DNA of 64,000 nt from CAYOLL01 sp964404765 [NCBI: uncultured Gemmatimonadota bacterium] (GTDB lineage: Bacteria; 4572-55): NCBI GenBank assembly GCA_964404765.1, contig CAYOLL010000002.1, positions 1 to 64,000 of the forward strand. The letters run 5' to 3'. Both the position numbers and the translations under genes were made by a program. Position 1 is the first letter of the stretch. The number at the start of each line of letters is the position of its first letter. Below are positions 9,209 to 18,385 of the stretch, one piece after another. Below the pieces are notes generated by a model, which was not told the DNA's origin, did no database searches, and was given only the letters and a program-made list of their open reading frames with translations.

Positions 9209-10042
9209 CTATTCAATGGTGATCTGGGCATCCTCAACCAAAAGATCATACTTATAACCAAAGCCAAAATCTTTATCACGGGCCAAAGAGCCTTTAACCA
9301 GAACAGTGTCGCCAATTTTCGCCGTTACATTTGTGGTAACAGTCAAATCGTTTGAACCGCTTTGACCGCTGCCATCCTGAACGTGCAGCCAATTTTTACC
9401 CATCACGCCGGGCGTAAACTTGACAACTTTGCCACGCAAAATAATAAGTTTTCCGGCTAACTGACTCTTATCTGCGTAAACTTCAGCAACAGTTTGACCT
9501 CCGTCGGCCTTCTTAATTTGAGTCAAATCCATATCGCTCGGTTTTTCGGCAACTGTTCGATTCTGGCTCGTGGCCGCATGTCCGGCCGGCATAGCGCTGT
9601 CAATAGCCGCATGCCCGGCGGGCAAGGCGCCGCCATGACTGCTCATGAGTAAATCTTTTTCGGAATTGGCCATCGGCATTCCATCGGCAACTTTGCGAAT
9701 TTCGCCTTCAAAGTAGACCACATCAAATGTGCGATTTAGCGTACTGCTCCGATAGTTGGTCATCGGCATCACTTTGGTCGGCATGTAAACTTTATCGCCG
9801 ACTTTTGCCTCAAATTTAGGCGCCGCCGCCCAAACTTTTTCCGCTCCATTGTCAACCAGAACATAAGTGTACTCACCTGCATCCATCATTTCGGCAATTT
9901 TACCCGTATTTTCTCCCGCTGCTGTTTTGGTACTTTCAGCGGCTATCTTAGTCCGGGTCGCTTCAGTCTGTTGCTGTGAGCAAGAGACCGAGCCAAGAGT
10001 TATAACAGTAATAATCATTACAAAAATACGAAAAGTTTTCAT
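9209..10042 (-). CDS. Lipoprotein with C-terminal OB-fold nucleic-acid-binding-like domain
   Basis: A 277-residue predicted lipoprotein. The ATG at 10042 is preceded by GGGAGGA six bases upstream; a TTG one codon earlier is less likely. Signal sequence MKTFRIFVMIITVITLGSVSC ends in a lipobox (VSC). The C-terminal 90 residues contain VAEVYADKSQLAGKLIILRG, a later WLHVQDGSG and GDTVLVKGSLARDKDFGFGY, the pattern of OB-fold domains found in periplasmic proteins next to c-type cytochrome or metal genes. The middle is rich in His, Met and Gly (SSHGGALPAGHAAIDSAMPA and an imperfect repeat of it), which may bind metal. It is monocistronic here. Confidence 0.8.
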   Translation of the reverse strand: MKTFRIFVMIITVITLGSVSCSQQQTEATRTKIAAESTKTAAGENTGKIAEMMDAGEYTYVLVDNGAEKVWAAAPKFEAKVGDKVYMPTKVMPMTNYRSSTLNRTFDVVYFEGEIRKVADGMPMANSEKDLLMSSHGGALPAGHAAIDSAMPAGHAATSQNRTVAEKPSDMDLTQIKKADGGQTVAEVYADKSQLAGKLIILRGKVVKFTPGVMGKNWLHVQDGSGQSGSNDLTVTTNVTAKIGDTVLVKGSLARDKDFGFGYKYDLLVEDAQITIE

Positions 10043-10056
10043 CAAACATCCTCCCT

Positions 10057-10227
10057 AAAAAAGTTCAAAAGTGTACTAGTCAACAACCTTTCACACACTT
10101 GTCATGCCGGAATGTTTTATCCGGCATCTTGTTTGCCTGAAAGAAGATTCCGGTTAAAAACATACCGGAATGACACCGACAAAAAGTGTTCTAAAAGTCG
10201 TTGACTAGTACAAAAAAAGTTCAAAAG
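10057..10227. mobile_element. MITE-like palindromic element flanked by a perfect 15-bp direct repeat
   Basis: The element spans 10072-10212. Its ends are TGTACTAGTCAAC(A)AC (10072-10087) and the inverted copy at 10197-10212, with one mismatch. Immediately outside both ends lies the identical 15-mer AAAAAAGTTCAAAAG (10057-10071 and 10213-10227), as expected for a target-site duplication. Inside is a TGTCATGCCGG...CCGGAATGACA palindrome (10100-10175) of a family seen twice more in the window. It lies in the intergenic space between the OB-fold lipoprotein and the radical SAM gene. Confidence 0.75.
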
Positions 10228-10366
10228 CAACAAATTCAGTCAAAGTTCGCAAAACGGATTCAACAGTCTTAAAATCAAATATAACTGTTTTTAGCAAAAA
10301 GTCAAAAGCAAAGAAAAAGAAATCTCCCCGCAAAAAGCGGCGAGAAATATAATTAAAGGAATGGGT

Positions 10367-11428
10367 ATGCTGAAAATTCCGCTAAAATTGCTCTACCAGG
10401 TTGCGCAAACCTATCAGTATAAAATTACGACCAAGCGTCTGCTCAATCTGGCCAAAGTCGGATCATCAATGGCGGTTTCGCGATTAACACGCACGCCGTA
10501 CGTGTGGGGCTATCCGTGCCTGCTGATGGTTGAACCGACCAATATCTGCAACCTCAAATGCCCCATGTGCCCGTCCGGTAATGGCGAAATGACCCGCACC
10601 CGCGGCAAAATGAACCTCGCCAATTATCGCAGTGTGCTGGACGAACTGGGCGATTATCTGGCGCTGATCCTCTTTTGGAATCAGGGCGAGCCTTTTATCA
10701 ACAGCGCGTTTCCGGAAATGATTACCTACGCCAAAAGCAAGGGCATCCCGACCATGACCAGCACCAACGGGCACTACATCCGCACCGACGCCGAAGCGGA
10801 CGCCGTGATTCAGTCCGGTTTGGATGAGATTATTGTCTCGCTGGACGGCGCCAATCAGGCTGCCTACGAGCAATATCGGATTGGCGGCAGCTTTCCAAAG
10901 GTGATGAAAAGCCTTGAGTTGCTGATCGAACGCAAGAAGGCGTTGAATTCGCCCCGCCCGCTCATCACCTTGCAGTTTATTGTCTTTAAGCACAATCAGC
11001 AGCAAATTGATGAAGTGAAGGCGATTGGCAAACGGCTCAACGTGGATCGGATTTCGCTCAAGACGGCGCAGATCTATACTGAAGTCCAGGCCGAGACTTT
11101 TTTGCCGGATGACGAGCAATACCGCCGCTACCGCAAGACCGATCAGGGCCATGAAATGAAGCTAAAGCCGCAAAACTGGTGCAAGGTGATTTGGCACAGC
11201 GCTGTGCTAAATTGGGACGGTCTGGTTGCCCCCTGCTGCTTTGATAAAAACGGCGAGTATGCCTATGGTAACGCTTTTAAGGACGGCAAGAATTTTCGCG
11301 AGCTTTGGACCGGCAGCGAGATTACGGCATTTCGGCAACAAATCCTGACGAACCGCAGCGCCATGCCCATGTGCGGCAACTGCTTTGAAGGCATGACGCA
11401 ATCGTACGCGCAGTATATTGAAGTTTAA
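10367..11428 (+). CDS. Radical SAM/SPASM domain protein
   Basis: A 353-residue radical S-adenosylmethionine enzyme. The 4Fe-4S motif CNLKCPMC (CX3CX2C) lies at about 61-68 in the context VEPTNICNLKCPMCPSGNG. The C-terminal SPASM region carries auxiliary cluster cysteines in HSAVLNWDGLVAPCCFD and MPMCGNCFEG. This subgroup modifies peptides, carbohydrates or lipids; the substrate cannot be told from this sequence and no precursor peptide is adjacent. AAAGGA at 10355-10360 is optimally placed for the ATG at 10367, so I prefer it to the ATG two codons earlier. It ends 29 bp from the stop of the convergent ammonia-lyase gene. Confidence 0.9.
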   Translation: MLKIPLKLLYQVAQTYQYKITTKRLLNLAKVGSSMAVSRLTRTPYVWGYPCLLMVEPTNICNLKCPMCPSGNGEMTRTRGKMNLANYRSVLDELGDYLALILFWNQGEPFINSAFPEMITYAKSKGIPTMTSTNGHYIRTDAEADAVIQSGLDEIIVSLDGANQAAYEQYRIGGSFPKVMKSLELLIERKKALNSPRPLITLQFIVFKHNQQQIDEVKAIGKRLNVDRISLKTAQIYTEVQAETFLPDDEQYRRYRKTDQGHEMKLKPQNWCKVIWHSAVLNWDGLVAPCCFDKNGEYAYGNAFKDGKNFRELWTGSEITAFRQQILTNRSAMPMCGNCFEGMTQSYAQYIEV

Positions 11429-11457
11429 GCAGGCTAAGACACGCGATCCATAAAACC

Positions 11458-13128
11458 TCACAACATCTCCCGCTCCAACGCCAGATTGGCGGCATCCAGC
11501 ACCACTTCTTCCCGCAGCAGCTTAAGCATCCGCTGAATATCCGTCGCCACGACGCGATCCGTCTCCAAAAAGGTAACATACTCGCGAATTTTTGCATGCA
11601 CTTTTTCGACGGCCCGGCCCAGTCGCAGCGGACGGGCTGTGGTCTTTTTGCGGACAATGCGGTCGCCGTAAAATTCTGGCGGATAGTGGTAGCCTTTCAG
11701 CCGGAAATCTAATGCCTGCGCGGCGCACAGCAATTCAATCGCCACAACGGTCTGGGCATTAATCAGGATTTGATAACCGTGCGACGCCGCGGTCAAGCCC
11801 ATGCTGACATGATCTTCCTGATCTTCCGACGTGGGAATGGAATCGACGCTGGCGGGATGGGCCAGCACCTTGTTTTCGGCCACCAGCGAGGCTGCCGTAT
11901 ATTGGGCGATCATGTAGCCGCTGTTGATGCCGCTCTGTTCGACCAAACACGACGGCAGGTTAAAGTTGAGCGTGGCGTCGGTCAAGCGGAAGGTACGCCG
12001 CTCGGACAAGCCGCCGATTTCGGCCAGGGCAATGCCCAGAAAGTCCATGGCCAGCGCAATGGGTTCGCCATGAAAATTCCCGCCGGAAAAAGCCTTGTTC
12101 TCGCGGTCGGCGTCGATAAAAATCAGCGGATTGTCGTTGGCCGAATTTAGTTCGGTCGTGACGATGCGCCGCACAAAATTGAGCGTCTCACGCACGGCTC
12201 CCAGCACTTGCGGCGTGCAGCGGATGGAGTAGGCGTCCTGCACTTTACCGGGAAAAGCGTCCAGCAACTCGCTGCCTTCGGTCAGGGCGCGGATGTTGGC
12301 GGCAGACTGAATCTGACCCTCAAACGGGCGCACCTCGTGGATGCGCGGGTTGAAGGCATCGGTCGCGCCGAGCACGGCCTCGGTCGTCATGGCCGCGGCA
12401 ATCTCGCAGGTTTGCAGCAAACAGTAGCCGTCGTAAACGCAAAAAGCGGCCAGAGAAGTCATCGCCTGTGTGCCGTTATTCAGCGCCAGACCTTCCTTTG
12501 CCCCCAGTACCACCCGTTCCAAACCGGCTTCGGCCATCGCTTTCTTGCCGGAAATCAAGGCCCCGTCTTTGGTAATAACCTGGCCGCTTTCACTGTCCAA
12601 ATCTTTGGCCGGATCAGGATGCCGGCTCATGACCAAAGCCAGATGCGACAAGGGCGCCAGATCACCGCTGGCCCCGACGGAGCCTTTTTGTGGGATGGCC
12701 GGATGTATGCCGCGGTTGAGCATTTCCGCCAGGACGCGCACGGTTTCCACCCGCACGCCGGAATAACCCTTCAGCAGCGTATTAATGCGCAGCAAAATCA
12801 TAGCCCGCACAATCTCGACTGGAAAATTGTCGCCTACGCCGGCGGCATGGCTGACGATCAGGTTGCGGGAGAGCAGTTCGGCTTGCTGATTGGGGATGGT
12901 GACGTTGGCCTTGGAGCCAAAGCCGGTGTTCAGGCCGTAGACGATCAGCCGGTCTTCGGCGATCACGCCGTCAACCCAGGCCCGGCATTTTTGAACAGCG
13001 GCCAGCGCATCGGCATCAAGCACGACGACGGCCCGATAACGCGCCACGGCAATAATTTGCTCAATGGTCAGCGATTGACCGTCCAATCGAACTTCGGCAA
13101 AATGGCGCGGATGGTTATTGTGCGGCAA
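11458..13128 (-). CDS. hutH: Histidine ammonia-lyase-like aromatic amino acid lyase
   Basis: A 556-residue MIO-type ammonia-lyase, converting histidine to trans-urocanate if it is a true HutH. The Ala-Ser-Gly that forms the MIO cofactor is at 153-155 (GSVGASGDLAPLSH). YGLNTGFG (64-71) supplies the catalytic Tyr. The Ser-His pair at 93-94 (IVSHAAGVG) and the C-terminal NKVLAHPASVDSIPTSEDQE with DHVSMG are typical of histidine rather than phenylalanine or tyrosine lyases. The protein is about 40 residues longer than usual HutH. The start appears to be TTG at 13128 with GGAG eight bases upstream. No hutU, hutI or hutG gene is adjacent, so the pathway is either scattered or the enzyme serves another role. 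Confidence 0.87.
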   Translation of the reverse strand: MPHNNHPRHFAEVRLDGQSLTIEQIIAVARYRAVVVLDADALAAVQKCRAWVDGVIAEDRLIVYGLNTGFGSKANVTIPNQQAELLSRNLIVSHAAGVGDNFPVEIVRAMILLRINTLLKGYSGVRVETVRVLAEMLNRGIHPAIPQKGSVGASGDLAPLSHLALVMSRHPDPAKDLDSESGQVITKDGALISGKKAMAEAGLERVVLGAKEGLALNNGTQAMTSLAAFCVYDGYCLLQTCEIAAAMTTEAVLGATDAFNPRIHEVRPFEGQIQSAANIRALTEGSELLDAFPGKVQDAYSIRCTPQVLGAVRETLNFVRRIVTTELNSANDNPLIFIDADRENKAFSGGNFHGEPIALAMDFLGIALAEIGGLSERRTFRLTDATLNFNLPSCLVEQSGINSGYMIAQYTAASLVAENKVLAHPASVDSIPTSEDQEDHVSMGLTAASHGYQILINAQTVVAIELLCAAQALDFRLKGYHYPPEFYGDRIVRKKTTARPLRLGRAVEKVHAKIREYVTFLETDRVVATDIQRMLKLLREEVVLDAANLALEREML

Positions 13129-13163
13129 AGAAATCTCCAGTTCTTTCCAAAAAGCTCACCTTC

Positions 13164-13376
13164 GCCACGAAGGCACAAAGACACTAAGGAATACCGTTTA
13201 AATAACTTTGGGTTTTGATATAAATGCTTGGCGCTACGACCCTAAGGGTTTCGCTTTTTAACCCTTAGGGTTTTGGCCTCTGCAGTGAAAACCCTAAGGG
13301 TTGAGGAGCAAACCCTTAGGGTGAGTTTACCCAAAGTTATTAAATTGATGATCCTAAGTTTCACGAAGTTCGTCAC
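13164..13376. repeat. CCACGAAGGCACAAAG-type inverted repeat interrupted by another element
   Basis: The left half (13164-13194, containing GCCACGAAGGCACAAAGACA) and the right half (13351-13376, CCTAAGTTTCACGAAGTTCG) are imperfect inverted copies. The same kind of arms occur at 19889-19923 and 20008-20032. Here the two halves are separated by the ACCCTAAGGGT element at 13201-13341, which suggests that one element inserted in the other. Confidence 0.55.
13201..13341. repeat. ACCCTAAGGGT-type palindromic element, copy A, with 13-bp perfect terminal inverted repeats
   Basis: A 141-bp element bounded by AATAACTTTGGGT (13201-13213) and its perfect inverted copy at 13329-13341. Inside are four arms of ACCCTAAGGGT or its complement ACCCTTAGGGT, able to form two successive hairpins. 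A close copy lies at 37496-37639 and the end of a third at 1-39. No open reading frame. It lies between the divergent hutH-like and TonB-receptor genes. The rest of the 13129-13748 gap (13390-13748) shows nothing I can name. Confidence 0.8.
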
Positions 13377-13748
13377 CTAATTTATGCATCAAGCGTCTTA
13401 ATGATTCTTCGGCTTGAAACGGAGCTTGCGGCGGGTAAAGCCTTCAGGCATAATATTTGTTAAGATGTGTTAGTTAATTCCAGACAGTTTGCCATGTTAC
13501 ATTGCCGGCCTGAAAATGGCAAGCGAAAACTTCCATTTCAAGGTTGGGAACAAAAATGGCGCTTTCGGTCGCGAGTCATGTTCAGTTTCCGACAAGTTTT
13601 CCCTGTTTTTTTTGCTGGTTGGATTTACGGAATGCAGGCAGGACGGCATTTGCGTTGCCGATGGATAACGGCATGAATATTGCCAATAAGAAGGCTTTAC
13701 AAATCGTGCAGTTTAGCGAATCACCGCTTTTACAGGAAGGAAAACACA

Positions 13749-16700
13749 ATGAAATGCAACTGGAAGCTTGTCATTTGCCTGGCGCTGATGATTTGCCGAT
13801 CCGTTTTGGCCGGCGAAACCGGCAAAATTGTCGGCACGGTGACGGATAAATATAGTAAGGAACCGCTCGCGGGCGTCAGCGTCCGAATTGAGGGAACAGA
13901 TTTGGGGGCAAAAACCGATCCGAACGGACAGTATTGTATTATGGCCCCAGTCGGGCAATTTAGGACGCGTTTTAGCTCCGTTGGGTATGTGTCGACAGTT
14001 ATTAGAGATGTACAACTCTTGCCTGATCAAACGCTCACCCTCAATATGGAGCTACAAGAAGATGTTCTCATTTGCGGCACAAATATATTTGACTTTAGCC
14101 AGATGCTAAAATCTATCAGCCCGACAAACAGCGCTCAGACGATCTTCGCCTCCGACATTGACCGGCAGCCGATCCGTTCGTTGAGCGACCTGATCGGACG
14201 GCAACCGGGCGTGACCCGCTACCTGCCGGAAGAAACCGCGTCCGGCCAGCGCGAGCTCATCTTTCGCGGCGGGCGCAGCGCCGAAGTCGATTGGCAGATG
14301 GACGGTTTTTCCATCACCGATCCGGCCGGCGGCTTGAACTTGCTGTCCGTGCCGTTGGCGGCGATTCGGGCGGCCAACGTGAATCTGGGCGGCTTTGGCG
14401 TCGAAGACGGGCGTTACGCTTCCGGCATCGTCAATCTCATCGGCCACAGCGCCGACGCGGCTTACAATGCCGGTTATCACGCCAACATCGAAACAGCCAC
14501 GGATAACGTCGTCGGCTCAGGCTTTGACGATAACGCTTATCGCCTGACTCTGAGCGGGCCGCTGATTCCCTTTCCCAGCGGGGATGGTCAATCTCAATAC
14601 CGAACACGCCACAATGACAAGTATCGCTTCTTTTTCACCGCCGAGCGCACCTGGCAAGGCGACCGTTCCCCGCGCAGTGGCGTCCCGACCGACCTATTCA
14701 AGCAAGTCAGCGCCGATGAAGTCACCTTGCCCTATTCAACCGAAACCATTCCCGGCTATGGCCGACGCTTTGCCGACGCTTTGGAGCAATTGCAAGACGG
14801 TCGCCTGCCGCATAACGACCGCGATCATTGGGCCTGGTACGGCAAAGTCAACCTGGATTTTTCCCATCGTATTAAGTTGGAATTATCCACCCTCGGCTCG
14901 ACCGACCAATGGCAGCGTTATCAACACAAATATGTTTTTAACGCCGAACACACGCCCTATTATGACGACAAGGCTTCGACCTGGAACGCCGCTCTCAACA
15001 TCAAATTGAGTGACAAAGCGCATATCGCCTTACGTGGCCAACATTATCAAGCCGAACGCTTTCGGGGCGACGGTGTGCATCGGAAAGATTTGCTGGCTTA
15101 TGGCCGCCCGCAAGACTTTTATTTGTTTGATCAAACCGATTTGTTTTATAGCTGGGACGACATTGATGGCGAAACAACGCCGGAAACACGCGAGGTTTAC
15201 TGGAATCCGGAATATTGGGGTGAAGATGCGGCGGATTGGGCGCCGGTTTCGTTTATCAGCGACGGCGACGAGGGTTATGTTTATGATGATTATTTGCAAT
15301 GGAAATCAACGTTTAACGCGCTGAGTCTGGACGGTGTTTTTCAGATTCACCCCGCTCATGAAATTCGGGCCGGTCTGGATTATCACCGCTATACGGTGCG
15401 CTCTTATCGCTCAATTTTTCCAGCTCATAACGCCGTTCACTTTTTGGATGACCCGGAATTAGCCGAAGAAGATACCGACGCCTATGGCTATCGCTACAAT
15501 CCGCGCACGAATCGCCTGGAAGAAGCGGACGATCCGGCCGGTAACGGCTGGGACGGGCCGCGCGAACCCAAAACGACCGCCTTTTACTTTCAAGATAAAA
15601 TGGAATACGAGCGCGTGACGCTGACAGCCGGTATCCGTGCGGATGCTTTTGACGCCAACACCTATTGGTTTAAAAACTTGTATTATCCATTGAGAGGTTC
15701 TGATGACTGTGATTTTGACAGTGAATTTGGCTGTGATTTCGATTGGAGTTGGCAACGTCTGGATCAGGAGGATCTGAAAAAAGTTGCGATGAAAACAAGT
15801 ATCAGCCCGCGCTTCAGCATTGACTTTCAAACCGGGGATAACACATATCTCTCTGTTACATATGGCCATTATTATCAATTACCGGCCTTTAACATCCGAT
15901 ACAACGGGTTTAAATTTTTAGAGCATCAATTTCTTCGCGGCAGGTATTTTTATCCGTTAAACAATGCGGATTTAAAGCCGGCCAAAACGGAATTTGCGGA
16001 ACTGGGGCTGCAGCATCGTTTGAACTTACGGTCAACTGTCGGTCTGCGTATTTTTTCAAAAAACAGTTCAGATGCTCTGGAATATAGCACGACCAATTAC
16101 AGTTGGTATACCTTCTTGAAAAACGGCGTATCCGGTCAAACTCAGGGTGTTGATATAACCCTGAGCACAATCTCTAAAAGCGGCCTTTTGGCCACCGCGG
16201 TTTATGGCTATAGCTACGGGCGTAGTGAAGCTTTGGTAAATGAACTGACGTATGTGATTGCCTGGCATGGCGGGACGTCGCCTAACTCTCTGTTTCCAGC
16301 GGACTTTGAGCAACGTCACAAACTCTTGCTCAATCTTGATTGGCGCAATCGGAATCAGGATTGGCGCGGATCGTGGCGGGACTTCCGGCGGCAGGCGGGA
16401 GTCAATGCGCTGTTTACAGCCAACAGCGGCACACCCTATACACCCACATATATTTTTAACGAAACCACGTTGGCTAACACCGGCCCCGCCCACCGTGGCG
16501 CTCCGAATTCTCACAGCAAGCCATGGACCTGGCAGATTGACTTGAAAGTCGATTATCGCCTACCATTCCAAGCTTTTGAAGGCAAACTCTACCTAACGAT
16601 TTTGAATCTGCTGGATCGCAAAAACGCGGTTGATGCCTACACCGGAACAGGCGATCCGGCTTCAACCGGTTTTTTGCAAACCGAGTACGGCCAATATTAC

Positions 16701-16838
16701 GCCAACGACCCTTCTATAGCCAACCCGCACGATTCCTCCGGTCTGACCGGCGTCCAAAAATATCGCCTGGCCGAGCAAGACCCGAATATGTATGACATTC
16801 CGCGCTTGATCCGCGCCGGGCTGGAGCTGCGCTTTTGA
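13749..16838 (+). CDS. TonB-dependent outer-membrane receptor with carboxypeptidase-regulatory-like N-terminal domain
   Basis: A 1029-residue outer-membrane receptor. The ATG at 13749 follows AGGAAGG and yields a signal peptide (MKCNWKLVICLALMICRSVLA). Residues about 25-110 form a CarboxypepD_reg-like domain (GKIVGTVTDKYSKEPLAGVS), the N-terminal extension common in Bacteroidota-type receptors. A plug domain follows (about 140-240: LSDLIGRQPGVTRYLPEE, later VDWQMDGFSITDP), then a large beta-barrel ending in the outer-membrane signature LELRF with terminal Phe. The ligand cannot be assigned; there is no SusD-like partner next to it and the neighbouring MFS exporter is convergent. Confidence 0.92.
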   Translation: MKCNWKLVICLALMICRSVLAGETGKIVGTVTDKYSKEPLAGVSVRIEGTDLGAKTDPNGQYCIMAPVGQFRTRFSSVGYVSTVIRDVQLLPDQTLTLNMELQEDVLICGTNIFDFSQMLKSISPTNSAQTIFASDIDRQPIRSLSDLIGRQPGVTRYLPEETASGQRELIFRGGRSAEVDWQMDGFSITDPAGGLNLLSVPLAAIRAANVNLGGFGVEDGRYASGIVNLIGHSADAAYNAGYHANIETATDNVVGSGFDDNAYRLTLSGPLIPFPSGDGQSQYRTRHNDKYRFFFTAERTWQGDRSPRSGVPTDLFKQVSADEVTLPYSTETIPGYGRRFADALEQLQDGRLPHNDRDHWAWYGKVNLDFSHRIKLELSTLGSTDQWQRYQHKYVFNAEHTPYYDDKASTWNAALNIKLSDKAHIALRGQHYQAERFRGDGVHRKDLLAYGRPQDFYLFDQTDLFYSWDDIDGETTPETREVYWNPEYWGEDAADWAPVSFISDGDEGYVYDDYLQWKSTFNALSLDGVFQIHPAHEIRAGLDYHRYTVRSYRSIFPAHNAVHFLDDPELAEEDTDAYGYRYNPRTNRLEEADDPAGNGWDGPREPKTTAFYFQDKMEYERVTLTAGIRADAFDANTYWFKNLYYPLRGSDDCDFDSEFGCDFDWSWQRLDQEDLKKVAMKTSISPRFSIDFQTGDNTYLSVTYGHYYQLPAFNIRYNGFKFLEHQFLRGRYFYPLNNADLKPAKTEFAELGLQHRLNLRSTVGLRIFSKNSSDALEYSTTNYSWYTFLKNGVSGQTQGVDITLSTISKSGLLATAVYGYSYGRSEALVNELTYVIAWHGGTSPNSLFPADFEQRHKLLLNLDWRNRNQDWRGSWRDFRRQAGVNALFTANSGTPYTPTYIFNETTLANTGPAHRGAPNSHSKPWTWQIDLKVDYRLPFQAFEGKLYLTILNLLDRKNAVDAYTGTGDPASTGFLQTEYGQYYANDPSIANPHDSSGLTGVQKYRLAEQDPNMYDIPRLIRAGLELRF

Positions 16839-16873
16839 ATTAAAAGCCCACGCTCTGGACATCCGGCGCAGAC

Positions 16874-18124
16874 TCACGGCGCATCCCGAAACTCTTTTAC
16901 CAGCCAGCCGAACACTCCGCACAATGTCGCCAAAATGGAAATCAAGCCAAAGACATACGAAATCGGCATCAGCTCGGCCATGATGCCGGTCAGGGCCACG
17001 GAAATCGCGGTTAAGCCGTAGACTGCTACCGAGATCATGCTAAAAATCCGCCCTTGCATTTCTTTGGGCACCAGGGTTTGGATCAGCGTGGGCCGCGGCA
17101 CAATAATCAGCGGGATGACAGCGGCGTGAGCAATGATGGTCAAATACATGCCCCAGAACGTATCGACCCACAGCAGCGGCAAAAAAGTAATCCCGTCCAG
17201 CATAATGCCCCATAGCAGCATGTGGCTGTTGCGGAAGTACTTCCCGTAAAAATTGAGCGCGACGGTGCCGATAATCATGCCGACGGCATAGGCTGTTTCG
17301 CCGTAGGCATACATAACGGCATCCAGATGCAAAACCTCACGAATGAAAATAGGCGGGCCGATAATTGCCGGGCCCATAATAAATAAATTATCGGCGGCGG
17401 TTATGATCAACAAGCCCCAAATGACCTTGTTTTGCGCGGCATAACGCAACCCGGCCATCACATCGGCAACGGCTGATTTTAGCTCTGTTCGCAGAATCGT
17501 CAGCGTTAGATTGGGTCGTTTTTGCGGGGCGCTTTCGGCGCGGGGCAGCGTAATTTTAAGAATAAACATCAGCGAAACAAAAAATGTCACCGCGTCAAAG
17601 GTAAACAAATGCGTCACGCCAAACAGCGGAATAACCGCCGCCGCCAAAACCGGCCCCAATAAAACCGCGAATTGCCAGGAAGTCTGAATCAAAGAATTGG
17701 CCTGCAACAGTTTATTCTCCGGCGCTAAAAGAGCCACGGCAGTATCACGGGCCGGCATAAAAATCGTATCGAATATCGCCACGCCAAATGTAATTATCGC
17801 TAAAATAAAGCCCGATATTGAACCCGTATAAAATAAAAAAGGGATCGTCAACACCAGTAATCCACGGGCAATATCGGCCAGAATCATTAAACTTCGGCGA
17901 TTAAAACGATCGGTCAGCGCGCCGCTCAACAAGCCGAAAAGCAGCACCGGTAAATAGCCGCTCATCGCCACCAGACCCGTTGCCAGCTTGGAGCCGGAAA
18001 CTTCCAGCATCAACCACAACAACCCAATCTGGTACACCGAATCACCGGCCTGCGAGATGATTTGGCCACTCCATAAATAGAAGATGTTTCGATTGATAAA
18101 AATCCGCTTTAGCCAGTTCCGCAT
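16874..18124 (-). CDS. MFS transporter, EntS/MFS_3-like exporter
   Basis: A 416-residue major facilitator with about 11-12 hydrophobic segments. LSGALTDRFNRRSLMILAD after the second helix is the conserved loop 2-3 motif. The general character (long stretches of small hydrophobic residues, IFDTIFMPARDTAVALLAPE, PKEMQGRIFSMISVAV) matches the MFS_3/EntS-like group of drug or siderophore exporters. I chose the ATG at 18124 because AAGGAAG lies just upstream and the protein then starts MRNWLKRIFINRNIFYLWSG; the 23 codons before it are Arg rich and unlike a transporter N-terminus. The gene is convergent with the TonB receptor, 35 bp from its stop. Confidence 0.9.
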   Translation of the reverse strand: MRNWLKRIFINRNIFYLWSGQIISQAGDSVYQIGLLWLMLEVSGSKLATGLVAMSGYLPVLLFGLLSGALTDRFNRRSLMILADIARGLLVLTIPFLFYTGSISGFILAIITFGVAIFDTIFMPARDTAVALLAPENKLLQANSLIQTSWQFAVLLGPVLAAAVIPLFGVTHLFTFDAVTFFVSLMFILKITLPRAESAPQKRPNLTLTILRTELKSAVADVMAGLRYAAQNKVIWGLLIITAADNLFIMGPAIIGPPIFIREVLHLDAVMYAYGETAYAVGMIIGTVALNFYGKYFRNSHMLLWGIMLDGITFLPLLWVDTFWGMYLTIIAHAAVIPLIIVPRPTLIQTLVPKEMQGRIFSMISVAVYGLTAISVALTGIMAELMPISYVFGLISILATLCGVFGWLVKEFRDAP

Positions 18125-18385
18125 GAGTGTCTTCCTTATTTGTTTGCTATTGCTGCGCCGCCATCGTCTTTCGCATAATATGATGTGACCCATTATTCAT
18201 CAAGCAAAATTTCCGGACATCCTGTAACCCTTATGAGTGAATCCCGTTTCCGCACCCAAACGGAACTTAATTTTTATCGACGGGGTAAAAAAATTGAAAA
18301 CTTTTTGTGAAATATGACAGTTACAAAAATTTTACGTTAAAATTGAATTTAACATCCTGACCCTGCAACTTCAAAAAACATCCCT

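Noticed and set aside
12208-13218. A 336-codon open frame on the plus strand
   Set aside because: It lies opposite the hutH-like gene, whose MIO motif and family blocks are clear. The product has no recognisable motif and is an antisense shadow.
13240-13322. CCCTAA repeats suggesting telomere-like sequence
   Set aside because: Only four arms arranged as inverted pairs with spacers, not tandem head-to-tail repeats, and found mid-chromosome.
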